A stretch of 64,000 bases of DNA, taken from positions 3,658,001 to 3,722,000 of the forward strand of contig NC_056752.1 of NCBI RefSeq assembly GCF_018687715.1, read 5' to 3'. Position numbers and translations under genes: made by a program. Below are positions 11,463 to 23,564 of the stretch, one piece after another. The notes beneath the pieces are model-generated. The model made no database searches, was not told the DNA's origin, and saw nothing but the letters and a program-made list of their open reading frames with translations. The stretch is from Carya illinoinensis (lineage: Eukaryota > Streptophyta > Magnoliopsida > Fagales > Juglandaceae). Position 1 is the first letter of the stretch. Each line of letters starts with the position of its first letter.

Positions 11463-14400
11463 TCAGAAACGATTACCAAGCCATTTCAAGCTGTAATATT
11501 TTTCCGCCACTTTTATATGTGGACGGGAGCAGTGCGTGCGAAACTCCATGATAGACTCCCATCGTTTGGCCATCTCTTCGTCACATACCACAAGTTTCAA
11601 GTGCTCAAGATCCAGAATTGATGGTAGCAACTGCCACTGATTACACAAGGCCAAGCACCCTTTCATATGGAACTCTTTCAGATTACACAACTCGCCAATG
11701 TGCTTTGGCAACTTGCTAATGCTTAGGCAGTCTGAGATGTCAAGAACGACCAAGTTATGGAGGCTTCCAGTTGACTCTGGTAACTCCAACAACTCAGTAC
11801 ATGACCTAAGCCTTAGCACTTCTAAATTCCTCAGCTTTCCTAACCCCTCTGGCAATTTAGACAGCTTATGACAATTGGTGATGCTAAGTTTCTTAAGGCT
11901 GATAGTATCAAACATCCCAGCAGGCAATTCCACCAGATCAATGCAGTAGTCAATGTTTATCTCCCTTAGATTTGGCAGTGCATCTGAGATCTGGACACTG
12001 CAATTCCTAAATGCATGACCAATATGACACATAAACAGGGATATCTTCTCCAAACTCCTTGATGCTGATAGAGTCCTACAAATGGAAGGAATTGAAACCT
12101 TCTCCAATCTGATTCTCTTTAGATTGGGTACAGACCCAAGTAGCTGAAAGTTGCCTAATTCAATAGGAAAAGAACCATAATTGGTAGCTATAAGAACCTT
12201 TAGTTCCTCCATTTTCTCCACAAACTCAGGCAAGGTGTAATTCTCTGTTTGAAAATTCAGAACTAGAACCTTAACTTCAGGTGGTTGAATCTTACACCAA
12301 CTTGATGAGAAATTTTCATCTGCAAACAACATTCTATATGTAGTGATAGGGAACAAAAAATGCTCTGAAAAATAAAGAAAAAAAATAAGATTATGCCAAA
12401 CAAGACTGTTCATGTGTGTGGGAGCGTTTAAAAGTGAGAAAAATGAACTAACCAGTTGAGATAGACAATAGGTGGGAGCTGATGTGTTGCTGCTTCTGTT
12501 CAGTCCACCACTTGGGAAGATTGTTTCCACTAATGTCCAAAATCAATTTTTTCCTCTTTTCTATTGGCTCCTGTCTGCACTGATGGATAGCTAGCTCTCT
12601 AAGAAGATCATGTTGTAAGACAAAGTCTTCAGCATAGTATCTGCCAACCTCACTTGCATCTCTCCTGGTAAATCAGAAATAGATGCTTAGAAGAGATTCA
12701 AGTTCTTCAGTCTTCAGACAAGAAAATATAAGTTCCACGACTAAAAATATTGGAGAGAAGTTAACAATATGAGATTGTGTAACGGGAGGAATTGGATAAG
12801 GGTAAATCCCTCAGTAGTTCCTGTGGGAACAACTTTTCTTGAGTTTCTTTCTTGTAATAGGCTTTCCTTTTTTACCTCTTATTAACACAACTTCAAAGTT
12901 TATCTAACTGTAAGAAATTAGAATATATTGATCGTCTATTTGCAGCATATTGCAACTAGCAACTAGCAACCAGCAACTAGGAGTGAATACTGAAGAAATC
13001 AGCCCCCAAGAAAATCATAGGACAAATATAAAAAAGCCAGCATACCTTGTGACCACAAGACTAGCCAAATTCCGGGAACTGATTTCAAGAAGGCTGGCAA
13101 TGGTGCCAACTTCATCTAGCTCATATAATTCTTCCCACATATCAATGAGTGAAGCAACACGGATCCTTTGGTCTTCTGGGAATGAACCTATGTCCATGAA
13201 ACACTCCTTCATGATGATCTCATGCTTGGGCTTGACCTTCTTATCTGAGAATTCTAGACTGCTTTGGAGACGTTTAAGCAGATCATCTTCCGGCACAGAA
13301 TCAAGAATAGAATCATCAGAAGTCCAGTTCTGCATTCTGTTTTCCCAGGTTGCTGCAGACTCACCACAGAGGGAACTACCAATCACTTCAAGGGCGAGTG
13401 GAAACCCCCCACAGAATTTCACTATCTGAGGTTCAAGGCCACAAAAAAAGGAAGAAATCAGTTATTGGTTGTTTAAAGGGGTAACATTGCCCAAGGCTCT
13501 AGGTATCTAAGCAACATTAATTGTTTGGACTTAAGAAAACGTGGTTTGTATCTCTGTGTTTTCTCCATATACAAGTTTTAATGGACAACTGATGCATAAA
13601 AAACAAAATAAGTTCCCAGAAATACATCTACAAGGATGCAAACATGATTTTGGTTGTTAGGTATGCATCATGCACTTATCAAGACAGAAAATGCTATCAT
13701 GTATTGCTTCCCTCATAAATTTATCTTACACAAAAGGCAAAAGTACAACTAGACGAAAATATACATACACCCATACAACCCCCCCCCCCAAACACCCACG
13801 TGCGCGGCGAGGGTGAAAAATTATCAAAAAATTGCAATGTACCATTTTCCCTTCACAAAACTAAATTATGTCTTGAAATTCTTAAAAAAGAAAATACCCC
13901 TTGCTAGTCAAAAATAAAAACGATTTTAAACAATAAACAACCTAACATCAATAGTGAGAGTTTGAGGGGGTTTGTGTATTTTACCCTTACAATAATATAT
14001 ATTTGGTATTTCAAACAAATATCCATGGTGACAAAAATACCTTTTTGACAGTATCATCATCCGGAATGTAAGAGTTCCCATCTTGCAGAATTGCTGAGTG
14101 GCGAAAAAGTTTTGTTGCATCCTCATCACTTAAAGGTTCTAACTTATATTTACAGCTAAACCTTGGAAATGCAGTTCTTGAAGTTACTAGAATCTTATAA
14201 CCTGTCATATGGAACTTAAACTTCTCAAGGAGGGATTCTGATCCAGACCAGACATCATCCAGGATCAACAATATAGGATTTTGTTGCTTGATTCGATTCA
14301 GCAGTTGCTTCAGATGGTTAATTGCATCTTCATCACTTTGAAACTCAGGAACTCGATCCCCCTTATGGCAAAAAATCCTTCTTATAATGTCCTTCAGGTT

Positions 14401-15642
14401 TGGAGTTTTTGTAACCATGACAAAGAAAATCTCATATTTGCCTGCCAAACACAATGTGGTAAGAAATCTGCCTGTGAAGTACGTGTAATGACTTATAACA
14501 TTTCTATGCAGGAACATAGATAATTGCAAGCCATATTACCAACACAATCCCAGCAAAGGATACAAATATGAGCAAAAAAGCAACTTTCTAAGACAATGCC
14601 ACTAATTATCGCAATATGACAATTGTTTCTTCCATTCTCTTATTTCTTTACTCTTCCAAGGCCATAATTTCGAAGTGTGATATGTTCAAGAGATTTCTAT
14701 TCTGCTAAGACTGTTCAAAGGGTAAACCAAAAGAAAGAAAGAAACCAACATAGTCGCAGCCTAGCATGTTTTACCTAATGAGACAAAGATTTGGTCATAA
14801 CAACACTCGAACGAATCCTCATGCGTGAATGCAATCTGTTCATTTCATTGGCTAATACGTAATGGTTATTGTCACACTGAAGGTTTCACTTACTAGTTTG
14901 ATAATGCGCAAATAGTTTTGGAAATTAGAAAATATATTTACAAACCTTTTTTTATTTTCCACACACAAGACACGTTAAGCAGGTAACAATCCAAAAGAAA
15001 TTGAGATGAAGTACCCTTGATGTCCTCATCCTGACAGAGCATTTTAACCAATGTGGTCTTCCCACATCCTCCGGGAGCAGTCAACACCAGCATCAATACC
15101 TCTTCTTTCAGCAGCTCCATCTTCAATTCCTTCAAAGACACATCCAACCCAACAGTAAAATCAGGGGGTTCAGGAACCGCACACGGCAACACACCGTTTA
15201 TCTCAGCCGAATTCGTCTGCGCACAAAGATCACTCACCCCCCTCAAAACCTCTATCCCATTCCTCAAACCCCATGCTGGTATATGAATCTGAAAGAACCT
15301 GTGAAGGGCCTCGTCCAAACTGCGAAGCTTGTTCGCATAATAGTATCTCACAAAGTGTTTCCACCCTTTAAGGTTCGAGTACTTACTTACGAGCTTCACG
15401 CCCTTGTTCATTTGTTGGATCAGGTCATGTGTTTCCTTCTCTGACCGACCCAATTCTCTGTTTGATTGTTGTATATCTTTAACCAATGGATCCAACACAT
15501 CTAGCGTGCTTTTCAGTTGTTGGAGAATGGGTTTGAATGCAGTGGTTTTGGTTATCACATCCTTAACCGTAGAATACAACACAGCAAATGCCTCTCCAAA
15601 TGCTGCTCCCAGAGCAGCCGATCCGACAAATGCTAGTGCCAT
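11463..15642 (-). CDS. NRG1: NRG1-like RPW8-NLR helper, gene C (intact, 825 aa)
   Basis: Complete five-exon helper NLR: exons 15015-15642, 14041-14441, 13046-13425, 12453-12664 and 11463-12319; GT-AG introns of 573, 615, 381 and 133 bp; 2,478 coding nt. Start MALAFVGSAALGAAFGEAF is the RPW8 start shared by D and E; upstream in-frame ATGs are ignored. P-loop APGGCGKTTLVKML ends exon 1; kinase-2 LLILDDVWSGSE; RNBS-B YKILVTSRTAFP; GLPL FCGGFPLALEVIG; RNBS-D CFMDIGSFPEDQR; QHD at about 487-489 (LQHDLLRELAI); LRRs in exon 5. Expected role is EDS1-SAG101-linked helper signalling at the plasma membrane. Its 5' part (exons 1-2, flank) was the source type for gene D, and gene E is its close paralogue. 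The 5' flank is interrupted near 15,825 by unrelated DNA. Confidence 0.92.
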
Positions 15643-15810
15643 ATATAACTTTGCTTCGCCAACCAATCCAAAGCTCCAATACGTGAAACTCTGAAATAAA
15701 GACACGCAACACTCAACCTTGCCAACCACGGAGCAATTTATAATTAAGTTTTCCTGCGATTGAGCAAGCATGTGAATCTCACGCCATGAAAGTTTGAAAC
15801 TCCATCGAAC
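13868..15810. repeat. Segmental duplicate of 36,733-38,720 and 55,035-56,990
   Basis: Exons 1-2, intron 1 and the first part of intron 2 of gene C match gene D's 5' half; intron 1 is 573 bp in both. Small differences in intron 1 put D closer to C than to E: C and D share tcgcagcctagcatg where E has ttgcagcctaacatg. The match breaks at about 13,868, which is 36,733 in D. Confidence 0.85.
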
Positions 15811-15857
15811 TTAACGAGTACAAAGCGGCGGCGGCTAGGGTTACGAAGCTTCTTTCG

Positions 15858-15911
<54 letters not shown>

Positions 15912-17466
15912 AGGGGGGGGGTCGGGACGCTCGACTTACATGTACACGGGATGCGTACACGGGGGGGAATCGGCTGATTTATTTAGTGCCACGTCAATTA
16001 AAAAAAAAAAGGTAGAAACACGTGAAAGCACAAAATGAGAGGGAAGCTGGGAAAGTGTAAAACCTAACCGGGAAACTGAAGAATTGAGAAAGCAAAGAAT
16101 TTTTTTGGTTGAGGAGAAGTAGATCGCCTGAAGCAGGATCCAAACCCAGCCGAAGAAAGCCAGCGAATCTGGGCCGGTGGTAGTCATAAAACCAAACCGA
16201 AGCTCCGCCGGTGGTCGTCGTCTCCTCGTTGTCGTGGGTAAGTTGTTTCTAAGCACGTTTTTCTGTTAGGTACTGGCTTTTCATGCTTTGAGAAGCAGGC
16301 TCTTTAAGAAGCATGTATTGTTAAGCATTTTTTGCTTTCTTTGTGAATTCCTGATGTGTTTCTTGGATTTAGGTTGACATATCAACACTTCCCGGGCTCC
16401 AAGATTCAGGTTTGAGAAAATTCCATCACGTGTCACTATTGTTGCCATTTTACTAGACTGTTTTTTATCATCAAGTGCTAATATCTTATCTAACTTCTAT
16501 GAGTTTTTTGTTCCTGAATATGAAATTGTAAATAAAATACTAGAGCTTATGAAGAAAATTTTATTTTTGAGTTCTAGGCCTGTCATCTTTAAGTTTGACC
16601 AGTTCAATCAGACACCAAAAGTTGTAACTTGTAACTTGTATCTTTAACTTTTTCTTTATATTCACCATCTCACAGAGTCTTTACTCTCCCTCCCTTCCTA
16701 CATCGCAGATTCGAATCTGCTTCTCACAGACCACAAGCAATCCCCTTCGGACAACCCGCGAAGAGCTTCTCACGGGTTCTGCTTCTCTCTCAGGCGTCTT
16801 CTCAACTTCGTCTTCTCATCTTCTTCTTCTCAACTTCGTCTCGCATTCTTCCCAACCCAAACCCCCTAACCCTAACTTTAGGTTTGAATTCTTTGGATTT
16901 TCTTGGTCGGTTTGAGAGTTAAAAAAATAGTAACTTTGGGTTTGTATCTGAACGGCTGGGTTTCTTCAGCCTTGTTTACGATGTGTGCTTCTTTCAGCTG
17001 TTTTTTCGTTGCATAGTATGAATCGGGAGAAATATTGTACATCATGTTCATTTGTGTTTTGTTGATGTTTTCAGTGAAGAATTTATCTTTGCTGGTAATT
17101 AAATCTGGCTGGGTTGGTTGTAATTGTCAGTATCCGAAAACATTTTTGGTGAAAAGTCTTTGTTTTAATTCCACAAGCTTTTTGTTTGTTTTGGTGCTTC
17201 AATACTTCATCTTGAATCGAGAACATTTTGTTTACTGACCTCCTCCGGCTTTTTTTCCGTCGAGACTTTTTTCTTCTATATATTTATTGTGTTTTTATTT
17301 TATTTTATTTTATTTTTTATAGGCTTAATTGATCTTTATAAATTTCTATATGTTTGTACCAAGGACAATCGTTTTGCTTGTCTAATGTTATATGGAAAGA
17401 TGACACTTCTTATTGCCACAAACTCATTTTTGCTTAGTTTACTAATCACATTTTCTCAATTGCCAG
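15643..17466 (+). other. C 5' flank, microsatellite, and 5'-leader-like DNA of captured gene
   Basis: Gene C flank similarity to D and E stops near 15,825. A (GA)n tract runs 15861-15907. From about 16,100 the plus strand looks like a transcribed gene start: a GC-richer stretch ending cgttgtcgtg followed by gtaagttg, a good donor, at about 16,236, and a pyrimidine-rich leader-like stretch at 16,675-16,870 (repeated cttcgtctt and cttctcaactt). No convincing start codon or transit peptide for the enzyme fragment downstream was found. Open frames at 17.0-17.5 kb are intron-like and T-rich. Confidence 0.4.
15861..15907. repeat. (GA)n microsatellite
   Basis: About 47 bp of GA dinucleotides upstream of gene C, close to the point where similarity with the flanks of genes D and E ends. 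Confidence 0.95.
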
Positions 17467-17880
17467 AGTTAGGAATCCAGAGTGGAGGTCGCCGCTAGCA
17501 GCTCTAATATCTAATCTCCATCTTCCAATGCGCAGTTTGGAGGTTAAAAATAGGTACACTTTGAATATACATTTCCTGCGTGGGTGCAATTGTCATATCA
17601 GATATCTAAATGGTAGCTAGCTGTTGTGGCATAACTTTTTAATGTCTAAGGCGTGTGTGAGAGAGTGTGTATGATATACTTGAATTTTAAGAGGAAACAC
17701 TTCTGCTTTGATTAGGTTCGCTGAGATATCTGCTTTTCTTTTTCAGAGAATTGTTGCCATAGATGGTTATTTGTGCCCGTTTGCAGGACATCGGCAGAGG
17801 ATATAAAATCTCTTAGATTGATAACAGCAATCAAAACTCCATACCTACCTGGTAGATTTGATCTAGAAGCATATGATGAT
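17467..17880 (+). pseudogene. DHDPS: Dihydrodipicolinate synthase (DHDPS) 5' fragment
   Basis: Two exons match the N-terminal part of plant chloroplast 4-hydroxy-tetrahydrodipicolinate synthase, first enzyme of the lysine branch. Exon one, 17467-17553, encodes a stretch ending HLPMRSLEVKNR, the junction of transit peptide and mature enzyme. It has a ccag acceptor before it and AG/GTACAC after it. Exon two starts at 17787 after ttgcag and reads [20 protein letters not shown], keeping phase across the junction. It then has [13 protein letters not shown], lacking one residue of the usual YLPDGRFD, and similarity stops at about 17,880. The active-site lysine, the GGTTGEG loop and the rest of the barrel are absent. 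Retained introns rule out a retrocopy. Tail residues to 17,955 look unrelated. It is a truncated, non-functional capture or a duplicated gene end. Confidence 0.85.
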
Positions 17881-19059
17881 TCTGCAATTTTTGTGCTGTT
17901 TTTGGCAGGTAAATCAGAGAAGAAACCACATTGCAGTTCTGTTTCAAGGTTCTGAGAGACTTGGCTTGGGAATTTTGGGCTTGCTCGTTTGTTTCCTAGT
18001 TAATTTTGGCTATAGCTTGGCAACGTATTCAAAGTGAAAGCCAAGAAGTCTTGTCTTATAAGTTGGAGTCCTTCCCATTCAGTGCAGTTGTATTCAATTT
18101 GCAAAACATTCTAAATTTATAACAATTTACGCTGTCAAATTGTAACAATTCTAAGTTAATTAATGCATGATCTTTTTCTCATTATATATTTTTCCTCCTT
18201 AACTAATAAAGAAACATAATGCAAATGTGATTATGGTTAAGCCGTGCTTAACTCAAATTAATTGTATTGTGGATAAAACGTTTGTCATTAATGAGTTTGT
18301 TATTTCTTGTTGTGCGATATTTCTCCCTAATGGCTATTAAATTGGCAAATCTAAAGCTGTTAGAATACTACAGTCTACACCAAAAACTTCTTATCTCCTT
18401 CCAGGATTTCTCTCTAAGTAAATATCTGTTCTACTCAGTCCTAGCAAATGGCATGTCTTCTGTGATATTTGTTTAGAGAGAGAGAATTTGGTCAGAAAGA
18501 TTACATCAATTGCAGAGCCAATAATAATTTTGACAAGGTTAAAGGTAAAATTTGTTTCTTTCCAAATGGAAAGAAAAGCTTATATGGGAAATAGCAGCAA
18601 GGCAAGGGAGTCTCTACATATCGCAAATTGAGAGCCCTTAATTATGGGAGAACCAAAAAAATACAAATGCTTCTAATACATCCGCTACTATTTTGAGGGA
18701 AGTTAGTCTTTACTTTCAGATTCTTATTCAACTGGAGGAAAAACCACAGAATTTGTTTGCTTCCAATAATATATTTATCCTTTTCATCTTGTCTATTGAA
18801 GATGGCTGCTTCATCTTGGTATTGTTTGATAAAATCATCAGCAATTTACATTATATACAAGAACACGACATTCTGCACCTCTATAAAATGCAGCCCTAGA
18901 CTATGAAACCTTTCCTGGCCTGCTGTGTCCCAAATCTGTCAAGCAATTGCATGAAACCAATTTTAGCCCGCTTTTGTCTTCACGAAAACTACCTGCAAAG
19001 TGGCCTATTGATCTAATACTCCTGCACGTGAAAGACAATAGTTTTGAATGCGCTCTATT
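17881..19059. other. Non-coding DNA after DHDPS fragment
   Basis: No DHDPS sequence continues here and no other coding similarity was recognised. Base composition is moderate (not the extreme AT of the spacers), with intron- or UTR-like T-rich runs. A short run of GA occurs at about 18,475. Open frames of about 60-70 codons have no domain signature. Confidence 0.4.
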
Positions 19060-20060
19060 ACCATACATGAGACGTCAGCTTTTATACATAGAAGAGAAAT
19101 CCTATAATTATAAATAAATAAAAAATTATATAAAAATAAATTTATAAATTAATACATTAAATTTATTTTATAATAAAAATAATTTTATAATATATCGTAT
19201 CACATTAAATTATATTTATAAATTTATTTTTATAAAAAAAATGAATACCATCAAAATAAAAATAAAAATAAAAATTATGTTTTTTTATAGTAGAATCTAT
19301 TTTTTTAAAGGATCAAACTTGTATATGAATTTTATATAAATCATCTCATGTATTAGACTCTTGTACACCATCTTTATCTGAATGGACAGTGCTACGGGAC
19401 CGATACATAACCGATGAAAGTGAACTGATAAGTGCAAAAGTAATTTTTTTTTTCTTCTTCTAGTTGACTCCTTCGTTTGTATAAGATTGATTGCGTAGCA
19501 GCAAAGCGATGATTTTTCTGAAAGAATTGGCAGCGACAACCACCCTTTTCTAGAAGACTTTTGTTTACTTCGATTCGTATTCCCAACTTTCGATGAATGA
19601 GTTGGCGCCACGACACGCCGACAACCACGACTAGGCATGCCGCATGCGGCAGTGCCATTCTATCATGGTAATATTAGTATACTACCCGCATACTTGAGAC
19701 GTCATCTTTTACACGAGAAACTCTATAATTATAAAAAGATTGTATAAAATAAATTTATAAATTAATATCCCTTAGTATTAATTTATTTTATAATAAAAAC
19801 AGTTTTATAATACAATGTATCACATTAAATTATGTCATTTTATGAGTTTATTCTTATAAATTTTTTTTATGGTTAAAGCATATCTTTTTATAAAAATGTA
19901 AATTTCATCAAAATAAAGTAATTTTTATATATTTTTTCATAATAAAATTCTTTTTTTTTTTCAAAAAAAAAAAAGAAAAAAACCAACGTAGAACGCTTTA
20001 TTTTTAAATTTTATATAAATCTATCTCTCATGTATTAATCTCATGTACACTATCTTTGTC
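19060..20060. repeat. Two tandem copies of C/E-type 5' flank
   Basis: 19,060-19,440 matches 57,185-57,565 upstream of gene E, sharing catgagacgtcagctttta, the atcgtatcacattaaatta block and the cggtaccgatacataac-like end. It is followed at 19,450-20,060 by a second, differently diverged copy of the same flank. That copy includes the gattgattgcgtagcagc block also found upstream of D (38,757) and E (57,028), then gagacgtcatctttta. The second copy is the expected continuation of gene C's flank, displaced by about 3.6 kb. Confidence 0.7.
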
Positions 20061-20702
20061 AGAATAAAATCCCGTGCTTCTTTCATTCAGTAATCATATG
20101 TTATTTTTGAGTTGTGTTACATCTACGAAGGAATTATTTAAAATAATTTCATAAATTAACTTAATTTTATATAATTAATTAGATCTATTTTATAATAAAA
20201 ATAATTTTATAATTTAATTAAATTAAATCGTATTAATTTATAAAATTATTTTTAAATAACCGATTAAAGTATTTTATTTAATCTCTTATCTTACTTTTTC
20301 TCGACGTAGGTAACTTTTGGTCCTTTGGATAAAAACTTTCCTTTCTTTTTTCCATCCTCAATACTACTATTTTTATTTTTTAGGGAAAATAAGAGTACAT
20401 TCTGCCGACATTGCTACGGCTGGATCTCCTTTTTATTTTTATGTTACATATATATATATATATATTGGTTGGTTTCATGGCATGAAGCTTCTTCGATTAT
20501 TCGTAGGGTCCATGTTCACCGGCAACATCAAACGAATTGGCTTTTGAATAATAATTAAAAAAAAAAAAAAAGGAATTGGGAACTGCAGGTTCTTCCCCCA
20601 ATTCGATCTACCCTGTTTACATTTACCATCTTCCTGCCTCTTCGTTTTTCTATTGCAGAAAATCAAAGGAAAGTAGGGTAAAAACAAAAGGATTTGAAGT
20701 CT
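20061..20702. other. AT-rich spacer
   Basis: Non-coding. Contains the dispersed aaataattttataa-type AT-rich repeat, a short TA repeat at about 20,448-20,465 and an A run at about 20,558-20,572. Nothing recognisable as a gene. Confidence 0.5.
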
Positions 20703-20772
20703 TGAACCCGACGTGAATCGAACAGGCAACCTTCTGATCTGGAGTCAGACGCTACCATTGCGCCACGGATCC
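20703..20772 (-). tRNA. tRNA-Trp (CCA), degenerate, probably a pseudogene
   Basis: Read on the minus strand it begins GGATCCGTGGCGCAATGG and ends CGATTCACGTCGGGTTCA. The anticodon arm TCTGACTCCAGATCAGA gives anticodon CCA (Trp). It is 70 nt rather than about 72: the D arm reads GGTAGCGTCTGA where plant tRNA-Trp has two further bases, removing part of the 3' side of the D stem. The T stem has one mismatch (GCCTG against CACGT). Acceptor stem and discriminator A are present. The damage suggests a dead or weakly functional copy. Confidence 0.8.
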
Positions 20773-20779
20773 ATTTGAA

Positions 20780-21008
20780 TAATTACGTTTAATCATTTGA
20801 ATAATTTATTATCTAGTATAAAATTACATAAATTTACTTTTATAAAATCTCTTTATAATTAAAACAGTTCTTAACTTATATTGTGTCGAGCTGTTAAGAG
20901 CAAGATAAGGCCAAAATCATTTGCAGCTCGTAATTCATGTGTTATGGACACTTTCTTTTTTCTATCTTTTAATCATATGATGATAATATTATTGAAAAAT
21001 ACCTGCAT
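20780..21008. repeat. Orphan NRG1-like 3' flank (gene missing)
   Basis: This stretch matches the 3' flank of gene C (10,480-10,727) and gene E (about 52,440-52,568) through the gttatggacactttctttt block and gataatattattgaaaaa. In C and E the flank continues into ...acaaaaccaacttattcttcaagac and the LRR exon. Here it stops at about 21,008 and RNase H sequence of a copia element follows at once. The minus-strand gene that should lie to the right is gone. Confidence 0.75.
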
Positions 21009-22376
21009 TTAATCAAGTTCGATGTGCTTGGTTCTCTCATGGAACATCGGATTGGCAGCAATGTGAAGGGCTACCTGGTTGTCACAGTAAAGAACAACTG
21101 CCTTGTGGATGAGAAATACCAAGGTCATGGAGAAGAAAGTGAAGCCAAGTGATTTCTGAGCAGGTGGTAGCCATGGAGCGATACTCGGCTTCAGCTGATG
21201 ATCTTGAGACAATTGTTTGCTTCTTAGACTTCCAAGAAATAAGAGATTGACCCAAAAAGACACAATAACTTGTCGTAGATCGACGAGAATCTGGGCAAGA
21301 GGCCCAATCTGAGTCACAATAAGCTGTAAGTTGAATTTGAGATAAGATGGGAGCAAAAGACCTTGAGCAGGTGCAGTTTTAATGTATCTCAAAATTCGAT
21401 AAGCTGTTGCTAGGTGTGAGGAAGAAGGCTGATCCATAAACTGACTTGATAACTAAACAGGAAAGCATATATCTAGGCGGGTTATTGTGAGATACAATAA
21501 CCTACCAATTAACCTTCGAAATAGACTAGGATCAGGAAGTGGGTTGCCATCAGATTTACTTATCTTGAAGTGTTGATCCATAGGTAGTCTAAGAGGTTTG
21601 CATCCAAGCACTCCCGAATCTGCCAAAATGTTTAAGGCATATTTCCTTTGACAAATGTGGATACCTTGGGAAGATCTAGCAATTTCCAAACCCAAAAAAT
21701 AACGGAGACAACTAAGGTCTTTAATCTTGAATTTGCTACTCAAAAAAGTTCTTAGACAAGCAATGGAATCTATGGAATTGCTAGCAACCAAAAAGTCATC
21801 AACATAAATCAGCAAAGCAATGAAATTGTCCCCTTCATCCTTGGTAAATAAACTATAGTCAGACTTTGATTGGATGAAACCAAAAGCAATGAGGGATGAA
21901 GTAAGTGTAGAGTTCCATTGTCTTGAGGCTTACTTGAGGCCATAGAGGCTTTTAAGCAATTTGCAAACTTGGTTTGGTGTACCCTTAGTGTATCCCGGGG
22001 GTTTCTTCATGTAAATTTCTTCATGCAAGGTACCATTAAGAAATGCATTATTTACATCAAATTGATGTAAATACCATCCTTTGATGGCAGCAACACTAAG
22101 AAGGCATCTAACAGTTACAAGCTTTGCAACGGGTGAGAAAGTTTCATCATAATCGATGCCTTCTTGTTGGGTGTAGCCTTTAGCTACAAGTCTGGCTTTA
22201 AGTCTTTCTATAGTACCATCAGATTTGAATTTAATGCGATAGACATACTTACAACCGATTACTTGTTTATCTTTGGGCAAATCAGTGATGGTCCAAGTAT
22301 GGTTGTTTTCCAAAACTTCAATTTCAGCATTCATGGCTTTTCTCCACTCAGGATCTCTAATTGCTTGTGTGTATGA
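21009..22376 (-). pseudogene. Copia reverse transcriptase / RNase H, broken
   Basis: 22,334-21,930 encodes the RT N-terminus: [50 protein letters not shown], then SLYGLK. The frame shifts just after SLYGLK. 21,815-21,453 continues with the catalytic YVDD (MLIYVDDFLVA) and FLGLEIARS. A further break precedes 21,437-21,009, which carries the RNase H end: [20 protein letters not shown] and KHIELD. There are at least two breaks in frame. Catalytic YVDD is intact, but the RNase H is cut short by the truncation. Confidence 0.9.
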
Positions 22377-22549
22377 AGTGGGCTCGGTTTGAATGGAAAT
22401 GGATGATGAAAAAGCTTGAAAAGAGGGGTTAAAATGCTTATAAGATAAGCAATCAAAGAGAGAAAAGAACTTACCATTTAATAAAGGATCTGTTGTGGAA
22501 GCTGATTGCTGAGATGAGACAAGCCTGATTTGTTTGCAGTGGAAGTCCT

Positions 22550-23564
22550 TCAGATATTAAGGGGCAGTTTTGTTTCTGGTTGACCTACGAAGTGCAGGGG
22601 CAGCAAGCATGGGAATGATGGAAGTTGTTGGTGAGGAAGTGGGAGGAAGGGAGGAGGAAGTAGGACAATCAACAAGGACAATGGGAGGGACAGAGTGTGA
22701 AGGAGAAGAAGATATGGGAGTAGTAGGACGATCAGCAGGGCCAGTGGGAGGGGTAGAGTGTGAAGGAAAAGAAGATATGGGAGTAGTAGGATTGGAAGTT
22801 GGGAAAGTAGAGAAAGGTACTTTGGGAGGAGAGAAAATGGGGATAGGTGATATAGTTGAAGGAGGGAAGGGAGGTGTTTGAAAAGGATAAACGGATTCAT
22901 GAAAAGAAACATCCCTTGAAATGAAAATAGTGCTAGTTTGGAGATCCAAAAGTTTGTAGCGTTTGGTTCCAAAAGGGTAACCAATGAATGCACATGCACG
23001 ACCTCTAGGGTCAAATTTTTTCCTATTATTGGTAAGTGTTGCGGCAAAGCATAAGGAACCAAATATCTTCATGTGGGCATATTCGGGTTTCTTATTGAAA
23101 AGAAACTCATAAGGTGTTTTATTGTTTAAAATGGGTGATGGAAGCCTGTTAATTATGTATGTGGCTGTAAGGATTGATTCATTCCAGTAAGTTAAGGGAA
23201 GACCAGCTTGAAAAACAAGGGCACGAGCCACATTTAATAAGTGCTGGTGCTTCCTCTCAACAATACCATTTTGTTGAGGTGTTGCTACACAAGTTGTGTG
23301 GTGGATGATTACTTTTTGATTGAAAAAATCGCGCATGTTAAATTCAGCACCATTATCACTTCTCAGGATTTGAATTTTCACTTAAAATTGTGTTTCAACA
23401 AGATTGTAAAAAGCTTCAAGGCATTTTCTGGTTTCGGTTTTGGCAGCAAGCAAATAAACCCAAGTAGTTTTGGAAAAGTCATCAACAATGGTCAAGAAAT
23501 ACTTTAAGCCATCATGTGCAGTTGTGGAGCAAGGACCCCCATAAGTCACAATGGATGAGCTCAA
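22550..23564 (-). pseudogene. Copia integrase, broken
   Basis: 23,564-23,382 carries FLTIVDDFSKTTWVYLL, then an in-frame stop, and the frame resumes at 23,381 with RSDNGAEF (second acidic residue). Next come TPQQNGIVERKHQHLLNVAR (catalytic Glu) and the FIGYPFGTKRYKLLDLQT C-terminal motif. The tail to 22,557 is a low-complexity Pro/Ser/Thr stretch before RT. A stop after LVETQF and a frameshift near 23,520 inactivate it. Confidence 0.9.

Noticed and set aside
14938..15771. Longer starts for genes C and D at upstream ATGs (MLAQSQ and MYSIVR)
   Set aside because: The segment is leader sequence shared by nucleotide similarity, and the MALAFVG start fits the family's length.
22570..22881. Gly/Glu/Val-rich plus-strand frame
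   Set aside because: Antisense of the Pro/Ser-rich copia integrase-RT linker.
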